The position numbers and the translations under genes are program-made. Below, in pieces: positions 24,610 to 36,775 of a stretch of DNA of 60,000 nt. This DNA is from Tubulanus polymorphus (taxonomy: Eukaryota > Nemertea > Palaeonemertea > Tubulaniformes > Tubulanidae): contig NC_134027.1 in assembly GCF_964204645.1 (NCBI RefSeq), positions 12,700,485-12,760,484 of the forward strand. The letters are read 5' to 3'. The notes beneath the pieces are model-generated. The model searched no databases. It saw nothing but the letters and a program-made list of their open reading frames with translations, and was not told where the DNA came from. How positions within the stretch are numbered: the stretch's first letter is position 1; every line of letters begins with the position of its first letter.

Positions 24610-26185
24610 AGGGGAGCAGATTACCCAGCCGTGCCATCCTGCCTTTAAACATCCTCCCTCAGCAGGGATTTGAACCTTATGGCATCGCTACCAATCAGAT
24701 TGCTTGTTGTATAATTACAGGGTGCACTTGATATTCTGCATGATTATTGTAAAAAGATGAAACTACCTGTGAATTCTGCTAAGACAAAGACAATGAAAAT
24801 TGGGTACCGCAGAAATAACTGAAACCCCCTTTGATGTTTTTATACAATGTCCTACTGGAAGAGGTGTTAACCTTTCAGTACCTTGGCTACTATATCAAAT
24901 AACGGCAAAATGTCTGCTGCAATCAAGTCGTCAAGTCGCAGGCCAACCTACAAGAGCTTGCTTTGGACTCAAGAAGTATTTGCTAAACGCAAGACTCATT
25001 TCACCTAAAACCAAGCTTGATATCTTTGATTCATTAGTGAAATCAGTATTAATGTATGGTAGCCCAATCTGGGCATTTGAAAATGTTAGAATCTGTTCAT
25101 GTCAAATTCTGTAAATACCTACTCAATGTGCACGCCACGACACCGAATGTAATCGTCTACGGTGAACTAGGTTGTTTTCCTCTATTCATAGATATACAAA
25201 TCTTGGCAGCAAAGTTTTGGCTAAAAATTCTGCGGTCACAGGAGAACACTTTTACGCCAAACTTACAATCTACTCTATGGTGAAATTCAGAACAACCCGC
25301 GCACCTGTAACTGGGCTTAAAAAATGCATGACTTCCTTAACGGCCTAGGTGTCGGCAATTATTGCCTGGTGCAAGAAGTTCAAAATGATTGCTTCTTTCT
25401 AAAACTTGTTGAACAAAGGTTGAAAGACCAATACATTCAGTCGTGGAGGGCGACGAAAGAAACCTTGACATTAATGACACAAAAATAGTTAACCTAATCT
25501 CTAAATTCAGATTCGGCATTCGCGATCTTAGGATTGAAACAGGAAGATGGACCAGGCCCTTAACGCTGAGAGAAAACCGCACTTGTACAACTTGCTCCAC
25601 TGACGAAATTGAGGAGGAATATCACGTTCTAATGTCCTGTCCCTCATACAACTCGCTTCGAAGTAATCTCTCACCTCGTTATTTTAGAACACATCCTAGC
25701 ATGGCAAAATTTATTCAACTTCTAACTACTACATGTAATTCAATCAGAAAACTTAGATCTGTTGGAAGATATTCGATTTCAATGTTCAGAAGACAGAGAA
25801 TGCTTCGAGGCGACGAAACCGAGTAAACATAGCTACCCATCAACTTGATATTTCTGTTTTTTCAACATGTAATTTTGTATTAAATTATTTTGTTAAGATT
25901 TGTAATGTTGATTATACGTCATACAAGTGTAGTACACAATTTGATAAAGAATAAACTACTACTATAATATAATCGCTAAGGTAAATTTCACGGAAGAACT
26001 ACCGGTATAATAAATGGGAAAACCCGGGCTAAAATGAAACGGAATAGGCCTATCAGATTGGCTAATAATGACATCATTTAAGCTGCGCACTCAGTCTAGT
26101 ATTTCGTACCGTGGCAATCTCAATGCCATCAGGTTCGAATCCCTGCCAGGGGAGGATGGCCTTTAAAGGAATTTCTTTTACTGAA
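24610..26185. repeat. dispersed repeat family R4, copy 2, split by a LINE
   Basis: The left part (24610-24720) and right part (25968-26185) together match the R4 copy at 18925-19170: the join of ...TTGTATAAT with CGCTAAGGTAA mirrors TTGTATAAACGCTGAGGTAA at 19097-19116. The outer ends are inverted relative to each other (CATCCTCCCTCAGCAGGGAT / CCCTGCCAGGGGAGGATGG). The LINE sits between, flanked by TATAAT on both sides, a likely target-site duplication. Confidence 0.6.
24721..25967 (+). pseudogene. 5'-truncated non-LTR retrotransposon (LINE), end of reverse transcriptase and C-terminal Zn region
   Basis: Frames at 24800-25114, 25056-25283 and 25443-25826 together cover the end of a LINE ORF2. 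The parts are the YC-KMKLPVNSAKTK segment just before the first frame, LFDSLV..VLMYG-type sequence (here IFDSLVKSVLMYGSPIWAFE), YGELG..PL-type sequence and a C-terminal CTTCSTDEIEEEYHVLMSC motif (CxxC...HxxxxC). The frame changes at least twice, so the copy is dead. It is followed by an A-rich tail with ACTACTACTATA. It lacks the endonuclease and most of the RT, as usual for 5'-truncated insertions. The clade (Jockey/CR1-like or RTE-like) is not settled. Confidence 0.75.
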
Positions 26186-29100
26186 AAACTGCTGGGCAAT
26201 GAGATGAGTAGACTCTGTAGGCCTACAAAGGAACATCAATAAATAAAAACCTTGAATTAATCAAATGATCACTCAAAAATAAAACGGAACTGGATACAAT
26301 GAACTATTGGTTGATAAGCAGATTATCTGGTCCCCTGAAGTTTCCACTGTAAGTGGGCCTAGGGAAGTAACAACTGAAATGTAGGACATATTAAATAAAG
26401 CTAATTGTACCAGGCCTATACAATCATTGAATATGTAATTACACAATGAGGTTTTATACAATGAATAATTAACGATGACAGTAAACATAACAAAGTGAAT
26501 CAATGAGCAATTTTTTCAAATTCAGTTTCAGCACTAATAGGCACATTCTAATTGGAGACATGAAGAATACTAAAAATTTAGGGTACAGATCTTTTACTGA
26601 CCAACTGAATATGTTACCAAACCCAATGCGGGTAAAAGATAACTATACCGAATATTAGGACTTTGAAACCCTACTAAGTCACTAGCTATGTCATTCCTCA
26701 TTGCTGCATTGGCAATCGCTATAATGCTTAATATAATTGGCAATCGCTATAATAACATGAATTAAATTAGGTAGCCTAATGGATTTAAAGTAGTACTGTG
26801 GTACGACAATAATTCAATAACTTCAAAAATTGTTATTATGTACTGAAAGAGAAATCTGGATTTTGGTACAATCAATTTCTAAAATCTGGAATTTCAGATA
26901 AGTCAGGAACTCTGGCATGCCTGTAGGCTGTAGCCCTATCTGCAGTGAAGACCTTTTCAACTTCAATGTAAAGCCCATAGTAGGCAGAGATGGAGAAATC
27001 GATGACTTTGAGCTTCCTCAATGGAATACTCATTATAGAATTAGCTACAACCTTGCTATCCATACCTAGAGTGAGCGACCCACTAGAGAAAGGGTCCAGT
27101 TACAATGATTTTGGTATACTTCAGGCCTATATGAAAACCAAAACGTTGCTTCATAATGTCATTATGAAATCAATCGCACCACTTTTTAATTGAAACATGT
27201 ACAACGGTTTTTAAAACTCAGGTTTAACTTTGCTTTCATTGTGCTGATATAGTTCTCTTATTTCATTTCATTTTCGATAAAACTTGGCTGGAGTTGAGAC
27301 ACTAAGGTATCTACTTTCTAACCTAACAGATGCAAACAAGCTAGGCTACAAAAAGCCTTAGCTGGACACTGGTGAATACCATAAAAATTGTGATGCATCC
27401 AGCATAGGCGCCTAAATTCAGCATACCTATAGCATTATGACTGGGAAGAAGCAAATGAAGCAATGTTGGGCCTTGCAATTTATTCGACACATAAATAATC
27501 ATAATCTACTATCATTGGAATTAGTCATCCAAGCTAGCTTAAGATCATTACAAAAAATCTGACAGCTTATATGAATAAGGCTAACAAGTCATGAATTTTA
27601 CCGGATGTTCACTTACTTAAGTCATCTTCTTCTATTCCACTCATTTTAATCATGTCATGTAGCAAGATGTACCATTAAGAGTTAAATTAGGCCTAGGCCT
27701 TATATAATTCCAATCACAGAATTTTCAACTACCATGTTGGAGCGCTTTAAGATACAATAGTCCTATGTCTCTCCTGGAGAAGCAATGGCTTAAACAGCCT
27801 TAATCTGTGTCATCAAATCAGAAATTCGTTCAAGGTGGAATATTCTTAGGCGTATTATTACCTCAATCAATACCTATGTACCAAAATAGAATAAAATGGG
27901 CCTGAAATAACTTCATGTTTTCCACATTCAACAGCATTATACAGTAGTAGGTCTATTAATGTTTATTCATATCAAACCCTAATGGCACCTGCCAATTTGG
28001 TTTGAAAATGTCTACTGTTGCCTGATGAGCAAATTCATTGAAAAGTACATATTTCACAATAGCATAACTCAGTCTAAACACCTCCAATTTTGATGCTTTG
28101 CATACAAAATGGAAGATAATTGCATGTTCATATAAAATTTGACAAGTTTTGATGAATTATACAACACGTGTAGGGGCCTACACGCCATCAAGGCCAGATT
28201 GATAATATCCCCAAAAATCCTGTTAAAAAAATTAAGGGGTCTAGGGACACCATGTCCACTTAATGATATGTTAAAAATATCGCAATAAACACAATTAGAA
28301 ACTAGCCGAATAACCTTGAAACGAATCATAATCTAGAGCATGATATTAGCAACTATTTTCCAATTGATTGTGAACACTAAGTATGCCTAGCAACCATATA
28401 TATTGAGAATTACCATGAATTAAGGACGAGGTTAAAACTTCCAAAAATACCTGGATTCTGTCTACGAATGAATTGACAAATGAAAAGTCTTAAGTTTCAA
28501 GTGGGACTTCGAAGATATTAAGAATTAGACGAGTATGAATTATGTGGGGACATGACTGAATACAGAAAGCAGGAAACCTTCCTATCACTGAAGTGCTTAG
28601 CTTTAAACCTCAGGCGGATGTATCGAGCAAAGGTTTATAGAGATAATCTTGTCCTGCCTTTTCTGTATGCTATTAATAGTTAGACGTGGGGTATGCATTG
28701 GATCATACATAACTAGAGATTGAGAAAGACATGGATGCCTACGAAAAAGACACATGGCTGCTACGAAAAAGACAAACAAGTGAGTCCTTACTTTAAAGGA
28801 CTCAATATGATGCAACTATGCGATGTCAAAATGTGAGACTCAATTTTCCTAATCTTAATCAATAATGGTCGTCACAATCGATAGTGGCAATGAACGTACC
28901 TACCAATGTCTATGTACCGGATGTAAACAATACTTTCTATGAAGGATGGTAAGGAGAAATATTGAAAATTCGCAATTGCCTCACACGCATGATTAAATTC
29001 ATGCAGAAACCAATAATCAACATCCTCTGGATTAGATTTAATTATGCATTTAAGGGAGGTTGATGGTGTTTTCAGGGCTGAAATAAATGCTCAAAGCTTC

Positions 29101-29235
29101 ATCCCTCAAAAATTAACTGAGCGAGGCTACCTGACGTACTCTCTCAAGCAAAGTTGAAATAGGCCTACATTATGATGATAAGTACTGGCAACACAAACAG
29201 TACGGCCATTGCAACAAATAGTAATACATCACCAC
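26186..29235. other. no gene recognised
   Basis: AT-rich sequence with AGGCCTA motifs and only short open frames (26273-26503, 26872-27063, 28069-28329 and 28603-28815), none with a recognisable protein pattern or convincing splice sites. I see no repeat shared with the rest of the window. Confidence 0.4.
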
Positions 29236-29981
29236 AGGGGTGGGCGATGGGCTTGGATTTTATTTCCGGGTTGCTGATAATCTCATAGGAATGGCGCTAA
29301 ATATGAACTGCAAATAAATTCAAAATATCACGGAAATACCTTGTGTTGAAATTGTTTATTTATCCGATATAAAAGTTCCGAAAAACAATTGGTCATTGAG
29401 GATCATTATCTGACGGTCGCGACGCTTACTGTATAAAACTACAAGGGATGAAACGCCAGGCCTCCGCTGTACTTAAATTTTCTGCCAGAAAGTTGGGACA
29501 GTCACATGACATTCTGATGATGTAATCATGTTTAAAACTTCAACATGAAAGGTTTACATATTCACAGACCGATATTCATTGTCAGATTTTGATTCATATG
29601 AAATTAATAACTAATAAAGAATAAATCATGATCAAATATATAATTTCTAGACAAAAAGATCCATTTGAATGAAAGTTATTGTCAAATATCTTTCGTATTA
29701 TAGTTTTCACCTTTGATGCTTCAGGTTCACATTCACTCAGAGGAGTGTTAAGTCACATGACCGTCCCAACTTTCTGGCTGGCACGACTTGAAGGCGCTTC
29801 ATCCCTTGTAGTTTTTATATAGAAAAGCATTGCGACCGTCTGATACTGATCCTTAACAGCCAATTGTTTATCAGAACTTTATAGCTGATAAATAAACTAA
29901 ACTATACTATAAATAAACTATAATAATACATATAAACACAAGGTATTTCCATGACTAGCCTACCATGATATTTTGAACGAA

Positions 29982-30363
29982 GTGGCTACTCGTACGGACC
30001 CGTACGAATAATTCCGTAGGCTATTTGTACGCACGCGTACGGATTACTCTGGAATGTTCGGGAAGGGATAGGGTTAGGGTAAGGTGGGGCTATATGTAGT
30101 TAAAACATTTGGCCGACTGTCAGCGAGCTCGGTGGTCTAGTGGTATGATGCTACGCTAGTAATTTACTGACCCGGGTTCGAGTCTCGCTCGATCCGCTCT
30201 ATTTTTCTCTAACTCTATTCTCCACACTTTCCTTGAATTTTCTAAGTCGCGCACCTCTGTACGCATGCACGGCCTTAATCAGCAACAGTTATTAGCGTAC
30301 AGATCCTAGTTCCGTACAAATAGCCTCCAGAGTTAATCCATACGGGTCCGTACGAGTAGCCAC
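29982..30363. repeat. MITE with GTGGCTACTCGTACGGACC ends and an internal tRNA-like sequence
   Basis: 382 bp with terminal inverted repeats of about 23 bp (left tip GTGGCTACTCGTACGGACC; right tip its reverse complement). Sub-terminal parts also pair imperfectly (GGCTATTTGTAC / GTACAAATAGCC). It lies inside the larger nested repeat and carries the tRNA-like sequence at 30123-30199. Confidence 0.65.
30123..30199 (+). tRNA. tRNA-like sequence (degenerate or SINE-type)
   Basis: Contains an A-box-like TGGTCTAGTGGTATGATG and a B-box-like GGGTTCGAGTC at tRNA spacing. The acceptor and T stems pair poorly when I fold it by hand, so it is unlikely to be a working tRNA gene. The anticodon cannot be assigned with confidence. 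Confidence 0.3.
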
Positions 30364-30490
30364 AGGGTATTTTGAATTCATTTGCAGTTCATATTTAGCG
30401 CCGTTCTCGCGAGATTATTGGCGAGATTATCAACAACCCGGAAATAAAATCCAAGCCCATCGCCAAACCCCTGTGTACAACACAAACAGT

Positions 30491-33400
30491 AAGTTGGTAA
30501 TAGTAACACAACACTCAAATACGATGAGGAGAATGATGATGATGATGAGTCTGAGTGAGGTAGGCCTACGTCAAAACGGATGCAATGATGACTCATTGCA
30601 TTCGTGCATCAAATTCGACCTATTTCCATTTAAAAATAATCCCTACCCATCGTAGATTGCGGCGGGTTGAGTTAATTAATCCAAATTCAGCAAACAGAGC
30701 CAAAAAAGATAGATTTTAGGCAACGATTACAACGAGTCCACCGACGATAGGATTTGATGCCGGAAGTTTAATAGTGGCAGCGCACGCCACCAGTCGTCGC
30801 TGCTGTGTATAACAAAATAAACCTAACTAATAACCAACATAAACATTTATTGGAAGCTTTCGGTCATCCGGACGCGGGAGAAAGCACATTATCCATGACA
30901 AACGAGGGCGGTTCTGGTGGTCCTTCCCGTAAAATTTTGAACATGTAAAATACTATATAGGGCCTCCGTAACAGCTTAACAGAATATGTTTTTGGAAAAT
31001 TCCATCTGGATATTCCTGTCCCTAAATTTAATAATAATTGTTAATGGTAACTGATGGAAACGTGTTCGGGTGCCGTTAAAACTACTGCACTCTTTTATCC
31101 CAGTAATGAAAGAAATCTTCACAAAATTGCTTTAACATTACAGTCCATAGGGTGTCCATGATGCTGCACTTAAATCATTATACTACAGTGCCTAGAATGA
31201 TCGCATTTCCTTGCATATCTTTTGTGAATAATGCAATTTGTAAGTACTTTCAGACATTCAAATCAAATTTCTATTATCACTTTTAGAAGTAAGATTTTAA
31301 GTGCATTTATTCGCGGATCTATAAGCGTGACGGGGATGATTGATGACGTCACAATTTCAGTGACGTCGTAGTGGTCATCTAGCACTGCTGATCATTGTAG
31401 ATAAAATAAGATGATCTAAACTTTCTTAAAATATATATATATAAATGATGAATTCATTAAAAGTATTTTCAGATATTCTGTTTCGAAGTTTTCACATTTA
31501 GCGGAGAATGATCCGCTTAGGAGATGAAAAATTATAAGAAGCCTGTTTACCAATGGGAAATATTAAATAACCTTGACATGTAGGCCTATCATCATTTACT
31601 GGTACAAAATACCGTATTTCAAGTTTTTCAATCCGATTGTTTAAAGTAAAATTTTGATGTTAATGGCGCCTTGGATTGAACATTTATTTCATTCCTTCTT
31701 TATGGTCTATAGTTATTTTTCGTTATGTCAATTAGTGTGAGTACCGGTAATTTTAAGTTGGTTTCGGTATTGATAAAAAGTCGTGGTAACGTCATGATAT
31801 TCTATGATGAATACTGTAGCCAATTTACGTGAAATAAAATTTCAATTAATACATGTAAATGGGTCGTTTCCATAGTCTCTGTGGCTCTAAAATACGTAAA
31901 TCATGTGAACCCAATACCACTTGCAACTTCAAGAGTCAATGTAGTTAACGCTTATTTTCGGTATTGACACATCGGGGGCGGATCCAAACGTGGGCACAAG
32001 GAGCACGTGCTCCTGTCGTCATTTTCCTGTGCCCTTTTGAAATGGCAACATATAGGATGATAATTTTTTTTTCAGGGGCATTATTTTTCACCCGCAACTA
32101 CAAAACAGTAGTCTACAGCACAACTTAAACGTCCCTAGTGCCTAGTGCCTAGAAATTGTATGAAAATGCATTGAAATTTTGAAATTTCACAGACCCTTGT
32201 TATAGCTGCGCAGATTCTTTTCTTAGCCTGCCCTTTTACATCAATGTCCTTTTCATTTAGTTAGTACGGTACTTCTGTCCAAGTCTGTTCCGGTATCCGC
32301 CGATGCATTCTTATTTCGCAAAGCATTTGGGTAAGTTCAACCACCCGCTGCAAAACTGATGTACCGATACTCGCCGCGAATTTTTTGTTTTCACTTTTTG
32401 CGCATAAAAGGTGACTTGAAATAGGGACCTCGAGGGACGGACCGCCACAAAATGGCGTCTAGAAACTGGAAACTTCTTTATTGCAAACTGGTAGACATAC
32501 CACAAAACGGCATATTTGGGACTAAAATTTACTTTTCAAATCATGAAGGGCACTGCTTTTAAAAAGGGGCCACGAGCCTGCTTGATGTGGACTCGTGTCG
32601 GGGGAAATCAAAGTTTGTTTCTCAAAATCAAAACTTAAAACATCAAAGTCAAAGCTTAAAACATAATTCTGAGGAATTTTTGAAATTTTCTACCTGTCCA
32701 CCATAACGATTTCCACATATTTCCACTCGCTCTCACTCAGTAACCAATTGTCACAGTTGTTATTGAACAGATGATCTGATACGTTTCGTAATTCTTGCAA
32801 CTTGAATTACTCAGATGCAATTCAATAAACGTTTTCCCGATAAAAGGATACCTAGGAAATGCACTGTTAATGATATCTTGGTAAATAGGATCAGAGAGAG
32901 TGACCAGTTAATTCTATGAAGCTAGAATGTTTTGAGTCCATGAGAATGAGGTCCTAATGCAAAATGTGTAATCAATCAATTAATGTATCCTGCTTATTCT
33001 GTTTTCAATCGCTTGTGGTCAGCTTTGCGCAAGTGGAAATTTGACCGAGTTTAGCCACGCCCTATTTCTCCCTATCTGTTCGTCACGCATCAACTTTTTT
33101 TTAGGTAGCTCTCCAAAATCCCCCTCTGCGATCTCAATAAGATATGGCTTTATATAAGGTGTCTCAGAAAGTGGGCCACCAAAGCCTTAAGGTTACTAAC
33201 TCATTAATTATAATTCCAATGACTGTTTCTGGTGTAAGCTTAGTAAACCTGGGTGTATACTTGAGAATGAAATGTTGAAATGCAAAATAAGTAATGCATG
33301 ACTGAGCACTAGTGTGTTTATGAATAGCAATGAAAATGGTGTCGAACTAAAATTAAAGATTGTTCCATCGGATTCACTTCTTGTGATAATGTCCTATTGG

Positions 33401-34213
33401 GAACTGTAAAAACCAAACTATTTAAAACACCACCAGTAGGAATTGAGGACGTGTGTTCGGAAAATAACAGATTTTGAAAAAATATTTGAATCGGATACAT
33501 CAGAATTCGACGTTGAGCTGAACTGGGCATTAGTAAAAGTGGTTATGATATTGACCACGTCCCAGAGAAGCTTAATCAGTTAGAATGGCCAACAATGTTA
33601 TCAAGTAGAAGTCTGTCTCAGTTGATTTAATTGTCATGTTCCAAATCATGTGAAGTGAAAGTGGATCATTTATCATTAAACGTACATAACGCAATAATCC
33701 TTATTTCTTGTATTGGTTCGACTCCATTTTAAGGACCATTCATAATCAACACGGTAGTACTCAGTCTTCAACTGAAGTTGATAAGCCAGTGTCTAAGGGT
33801 CTTGTTTCTTATGAAACGTTACTGCAGAGTCTATACATTGATCACATGCATTTTTCATGATAAAAAAATATGATGAACTCAAATTTCATCCGTCCAATCA
33901 AAATTTTAACCGCAAAACGACGCAGCCGCAAACCTGCGCACAAATTATACCCGTCCTGCTTATTTGAGTAGATCAATTTTACCATTGCATTTCCCTATTA
34001 ATTTTTTGAACGCCTTTTAAGTTCCATATCAATGCTCAATGGGACCATTTGATAGCAGCTAGAAGCTATACTTGAATTTTCAGAATGTATGCTTGAATAC
34101 CCGTAGTTTATACGTGTGTGTCTCAAAGCATACATCTAACAAAACGCAACGTACATGTGTGATATATATGCTCTATGAAACTTTTTGATATACATATAGT
34201 AGGGCCTACTTAC
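30491..34213. other. no gene recognised; one isolated fold-back tip
   Basis: At 32424-32484 (GGGACCTCGAGGGACGGACC then GCCACAAAATGGCGTCTAG, to CTTCTTTATTG) there is one end of the fold-back family of 15553-17318. The rest shows no coding motif. The frame at 33318-33530 has no recognisable pattern. Confidence 0.4.
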
Positions 34214-34496
34214 TAGCATCGGCCTGTTTATCAGAATAGTTCATTTGATTTGCTTCATAAGGACTAGCATCGTTACAGTAGACCATTCCTGCTCGACTGG
34301 CAACATCAGCCTTCTGTCGCAACACTGAAAATACCTGACTGATAGCCTCACTAGGATCTACTCCCGTAGGAGGCGGGCTCTCTTCTGAATACAAAGAATT
34401 ATCCTGTGAAGTGTACTGAGGTAAAGATGATCGCCTGATTGAACTATTAGATGGTTGAATCAGATTATCTAGTCCGTATTGATAGCCCCGATCCAT
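34214..34496 (-). CDS. putative first exon, unknown protein (possibly the septin gene)
   Basis: An open segment starting ATGGATCGGGGCTATC and ending at a good donor (GATGCTA|GTAAGT). It encodes about 94 residues rich in S, Q, N, P and D, with no recognised domain. The frame is open for some codons before the ATG. It is on the same strand as the septin exons and its composition is like the septin N-terminal exon. However, it ends in phase 1, so it cannot splice directly to the microexon at 11637 or the exon at 8308 in frame. It could instead belong to another minus-strand gene. Confidence 0.35.
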
Positions 34497-35741
34497 CAGG
34501 ACAACGTTAGGTGAAATATAATTCCATATCTCTTCATTGCATCTAGCTCTCCCGTGAAATCACAGATCCCTGTTTGAAAGGTTCACAAAAATAGGTCAGA
34601 TAATAATTTTTGATCCAATACTAGGCACTAAGATGGTCCATCCAGCGAGTTATGCACACTAGGGGTAAGTAGGCGACTACAAGTAATTTCCTGGCATTTA
34701 ACAGTTATATTCAGGGTGTTATTACAGTCATCATCGTACGTACATATAATTTCAGTGCCAGGATTTTTATATCTATTTATTGAGGGCCGAGGTTAAAACT
34801 AACTACACAACCAATGAATGGCCCATCTAGGTCGATTGATATCAGAAACAATGCAAGTCCAATTATCTGCAAGAATATCTAAAAAATTGCGAATCATCTA
34901 ACGTAGGCCTAAATGTAACGCAGTCATCTAATCCAAATCAAACCGTTTTTGCGAACAACCACTAAATCAATGCAAAATTCTAATCTTCAGAAGGCCATCT
35001 ACCTAGCACAGAACACTATTATCGGAAATTACTACTTAATAACATGAAAAAGTAACAGTCAATGACACAAAATTACCAATTTTTTTGAGGCACCTTCCTA
35101 AATGTCACGTATCTTTTTTAAACTGTAGGGCCTAACTGTATCCGATTGTTGCAGCCGAGAAAAATGAATTTAAAACCAGTCACCTTTCTAACAATTCATA
35201 AGTGTTAATATTGTGCCAAAAGAGGGATGGACGACAATTAATCGCGCTAGAGGTTTTTGTTTAATAAGTTTTAGAATCTGATCAACAATGCGGGACTTTT
35301 GGGACCGCCTCAAAATGGGGTCTGGTAACTGGAAACTTCCCTATTAAATATGTAAGATGTATACAACCAAAAAATCTGTTAACCTATTATATAGGTATTC
35401 CATTGATGGAGGGAAACAAACATTCGTCGCACGCCATATCGGAGTAAGAAATAATTACCTTTATGTGATACTGTTTATTCAATCTTAGAAGTACATGTAG
35501 ATAAACTGATAATAAAAGCTTTTTACAGTCAAAGCCTGTTATACCGCCATCCGCAATACCACCAAAATTCACCTACCGCCAACAATTTCCTTGTACACAA
35601 TTCATTTGTTATCTATATGTTTGTAAATAGCCCTCGTTATACCACCCCTCACCCCCGCCATAACGCAAGCCTAAATCTTAGAACAGTCCTATTCAAACAA
35701 AAAACATTCGTTATTCGTCAACGTTATGGACATACCCGTAA
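34497..35741. other. non-coding with an R2 copy
   Basis: Contains the inverted R2 copy at 35040-35345. No coding motif is seen in the rest. 35535-35660 has ACCGCCA-type short repeats (ATACCGCCATCCGCAATACC). Confidence 0.45.
35040..35345 (-). repeat. dispersed repeat family R2, copy 3
   Basis: The reverse complement matches 9388-9770: GGGAAGTTTCCAGTTACCAG at its start, GGATGGAC, GAAAGGTGAC, and AACTTTTTC-ATG-type sequence at its end. Non-coding. Confidence 0.55.
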
Positions 35742-36775
35742 CCCGGACACACTGGGCGATTCTGTCACCGGCGACAGAATCCAACATGTTCAAGTTCAAG
35801 TTTGTTTATTCATCATAATCAAATGACATGATCGTCAATGAACAGCAAAGAGTGCATAGGACATAGCGTACTGTACAATATAAGTCAAGCAAAAAATTAA
35901 ATATAATATTCAAACCCCGATTGGATATACTTCCCCAAATTTACCAATTCCGATTGACTACCTATATCATTAAAGATTCTATTTATATCATTTGCATCAC
36001 CAATTACCAAATCAAATGTCGTCCTGAGACTGTCGAATTTGCTACACGATAGGATGAAGTGCTGCTCGTCTTCCACACAGTTACATATATCACAGAGCCT
36101 GTTTTCTCTACTCAATCCCAGGTGTCTGCCTTTTTCTATCATCAGTCGATGGGATGAGGTACGTAGTTTGGCAATTGCACTTCTAATGTTAAAATTCTTT
36201 ACAACCAATAAATAGTTTTCTAGTTGGTATGACTGTTTAATCGTATTATAAAAAGATAATTTGCTATGACTTGCAGCTTGTTCCCTCCAAAAATAAATGA
36301 AATTTTCTTGTAATTTGGATTTGATGCTATTAAAAATAAAGTCAGGATTGCTACAGGTACCTAGATTTTCCAGCAGGTTATTAAAATTCAAATGAGTGAG
36401 TAGAGTCTTAATGCCCGTTATAAAATTACAGTTATTATTGCTAACGTCCCTATACATATCAAGGAGACTCTGATAGACTAAACTATTAGGATTACTCGTC
36501 ATGATAGACATCCAGAATTTAATTGCTGACAGAAGTACATCATTGAGGACTGGGATTCGGGCGATCTGATCGGCCGACTAAATCACCGAAGGTGATCGCC
36601 CGGACACACAAGGCGAATTCGTCTTGTGTGTCCGCGTACGGCGATCGGTCGCCTTGAGCGCCGTATTAACCAGCCAATCACGGCTCTTCGACGGTTGACG
36701 TGATAGCAAAATGCCAACCTCCATCGAGTTCGTCGGCCAACGAAATCGCCCAGTGTGTCTGAGGCTTTATAGCGA
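35742..36775. repeat. CACACTGGGCGATT MITE interrupted by a LINE
   Basis: The left end is GGACACACTGGGCGATTCTG (from 35745); the right end GAAATCGCCCAGTGTGTCTG lies near 36745-36767. Interior blocks such as CGATCTGATCGGCCGACTAA match the element at 18553-18865. It also holds a strong hairpin ACACACAAGGCGAATTCG/TCTTGTGTGT at 36604-36635. The LINE fragment lies between about 35785 and 36540. Confidence 0.55.
35785..36540 (-). pseudogene. LINE fragment, C-terminal part of the ORF2-type protein
   Basis: A 204-residue frame (36511-35897) ends with the CDICNCVEDEQHFILSC motif (CxxC...HxxxxC), followed by about 45 residues. This is the post-RT C-terminal region of non-LTR retrotransposon proteins, the same motif type as in the LINE at 25443-25826. 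The two are different families by sequence. The 3' end on the minus strand runs into a simple tail (AATAAACAAACTTGAACTTG) at about 35790-35810. No RT core is present, so the copy is 5'-truncated. Confidence 0.7.

Larger units (their letters stand above)
29236..30490. repeat. nested inverted-repeat elements
   Basis: The outer arms (29236-29350 and 30361-30490) are inverted copies sharing GGGCTTGGATTTTATTTCCG and GCAGTTCATATTTAGCGCC on the right arm. Inside, 29340-29480 and 29780-29960 are a second inverted pair (ATCCCTTGTAGTTTT; GCGACCGTC). A third element with 23-bp perfect inverted ends sits at 29982-30363. No transposase is encoded. Confidence 0.65.

Noticed and set aside
30123-30199. Functional tRNA gene
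   Set aside because: The A and B boxes are visible but the acceptor and T stems do not pair well; kept only as a tRNA-like sequence.
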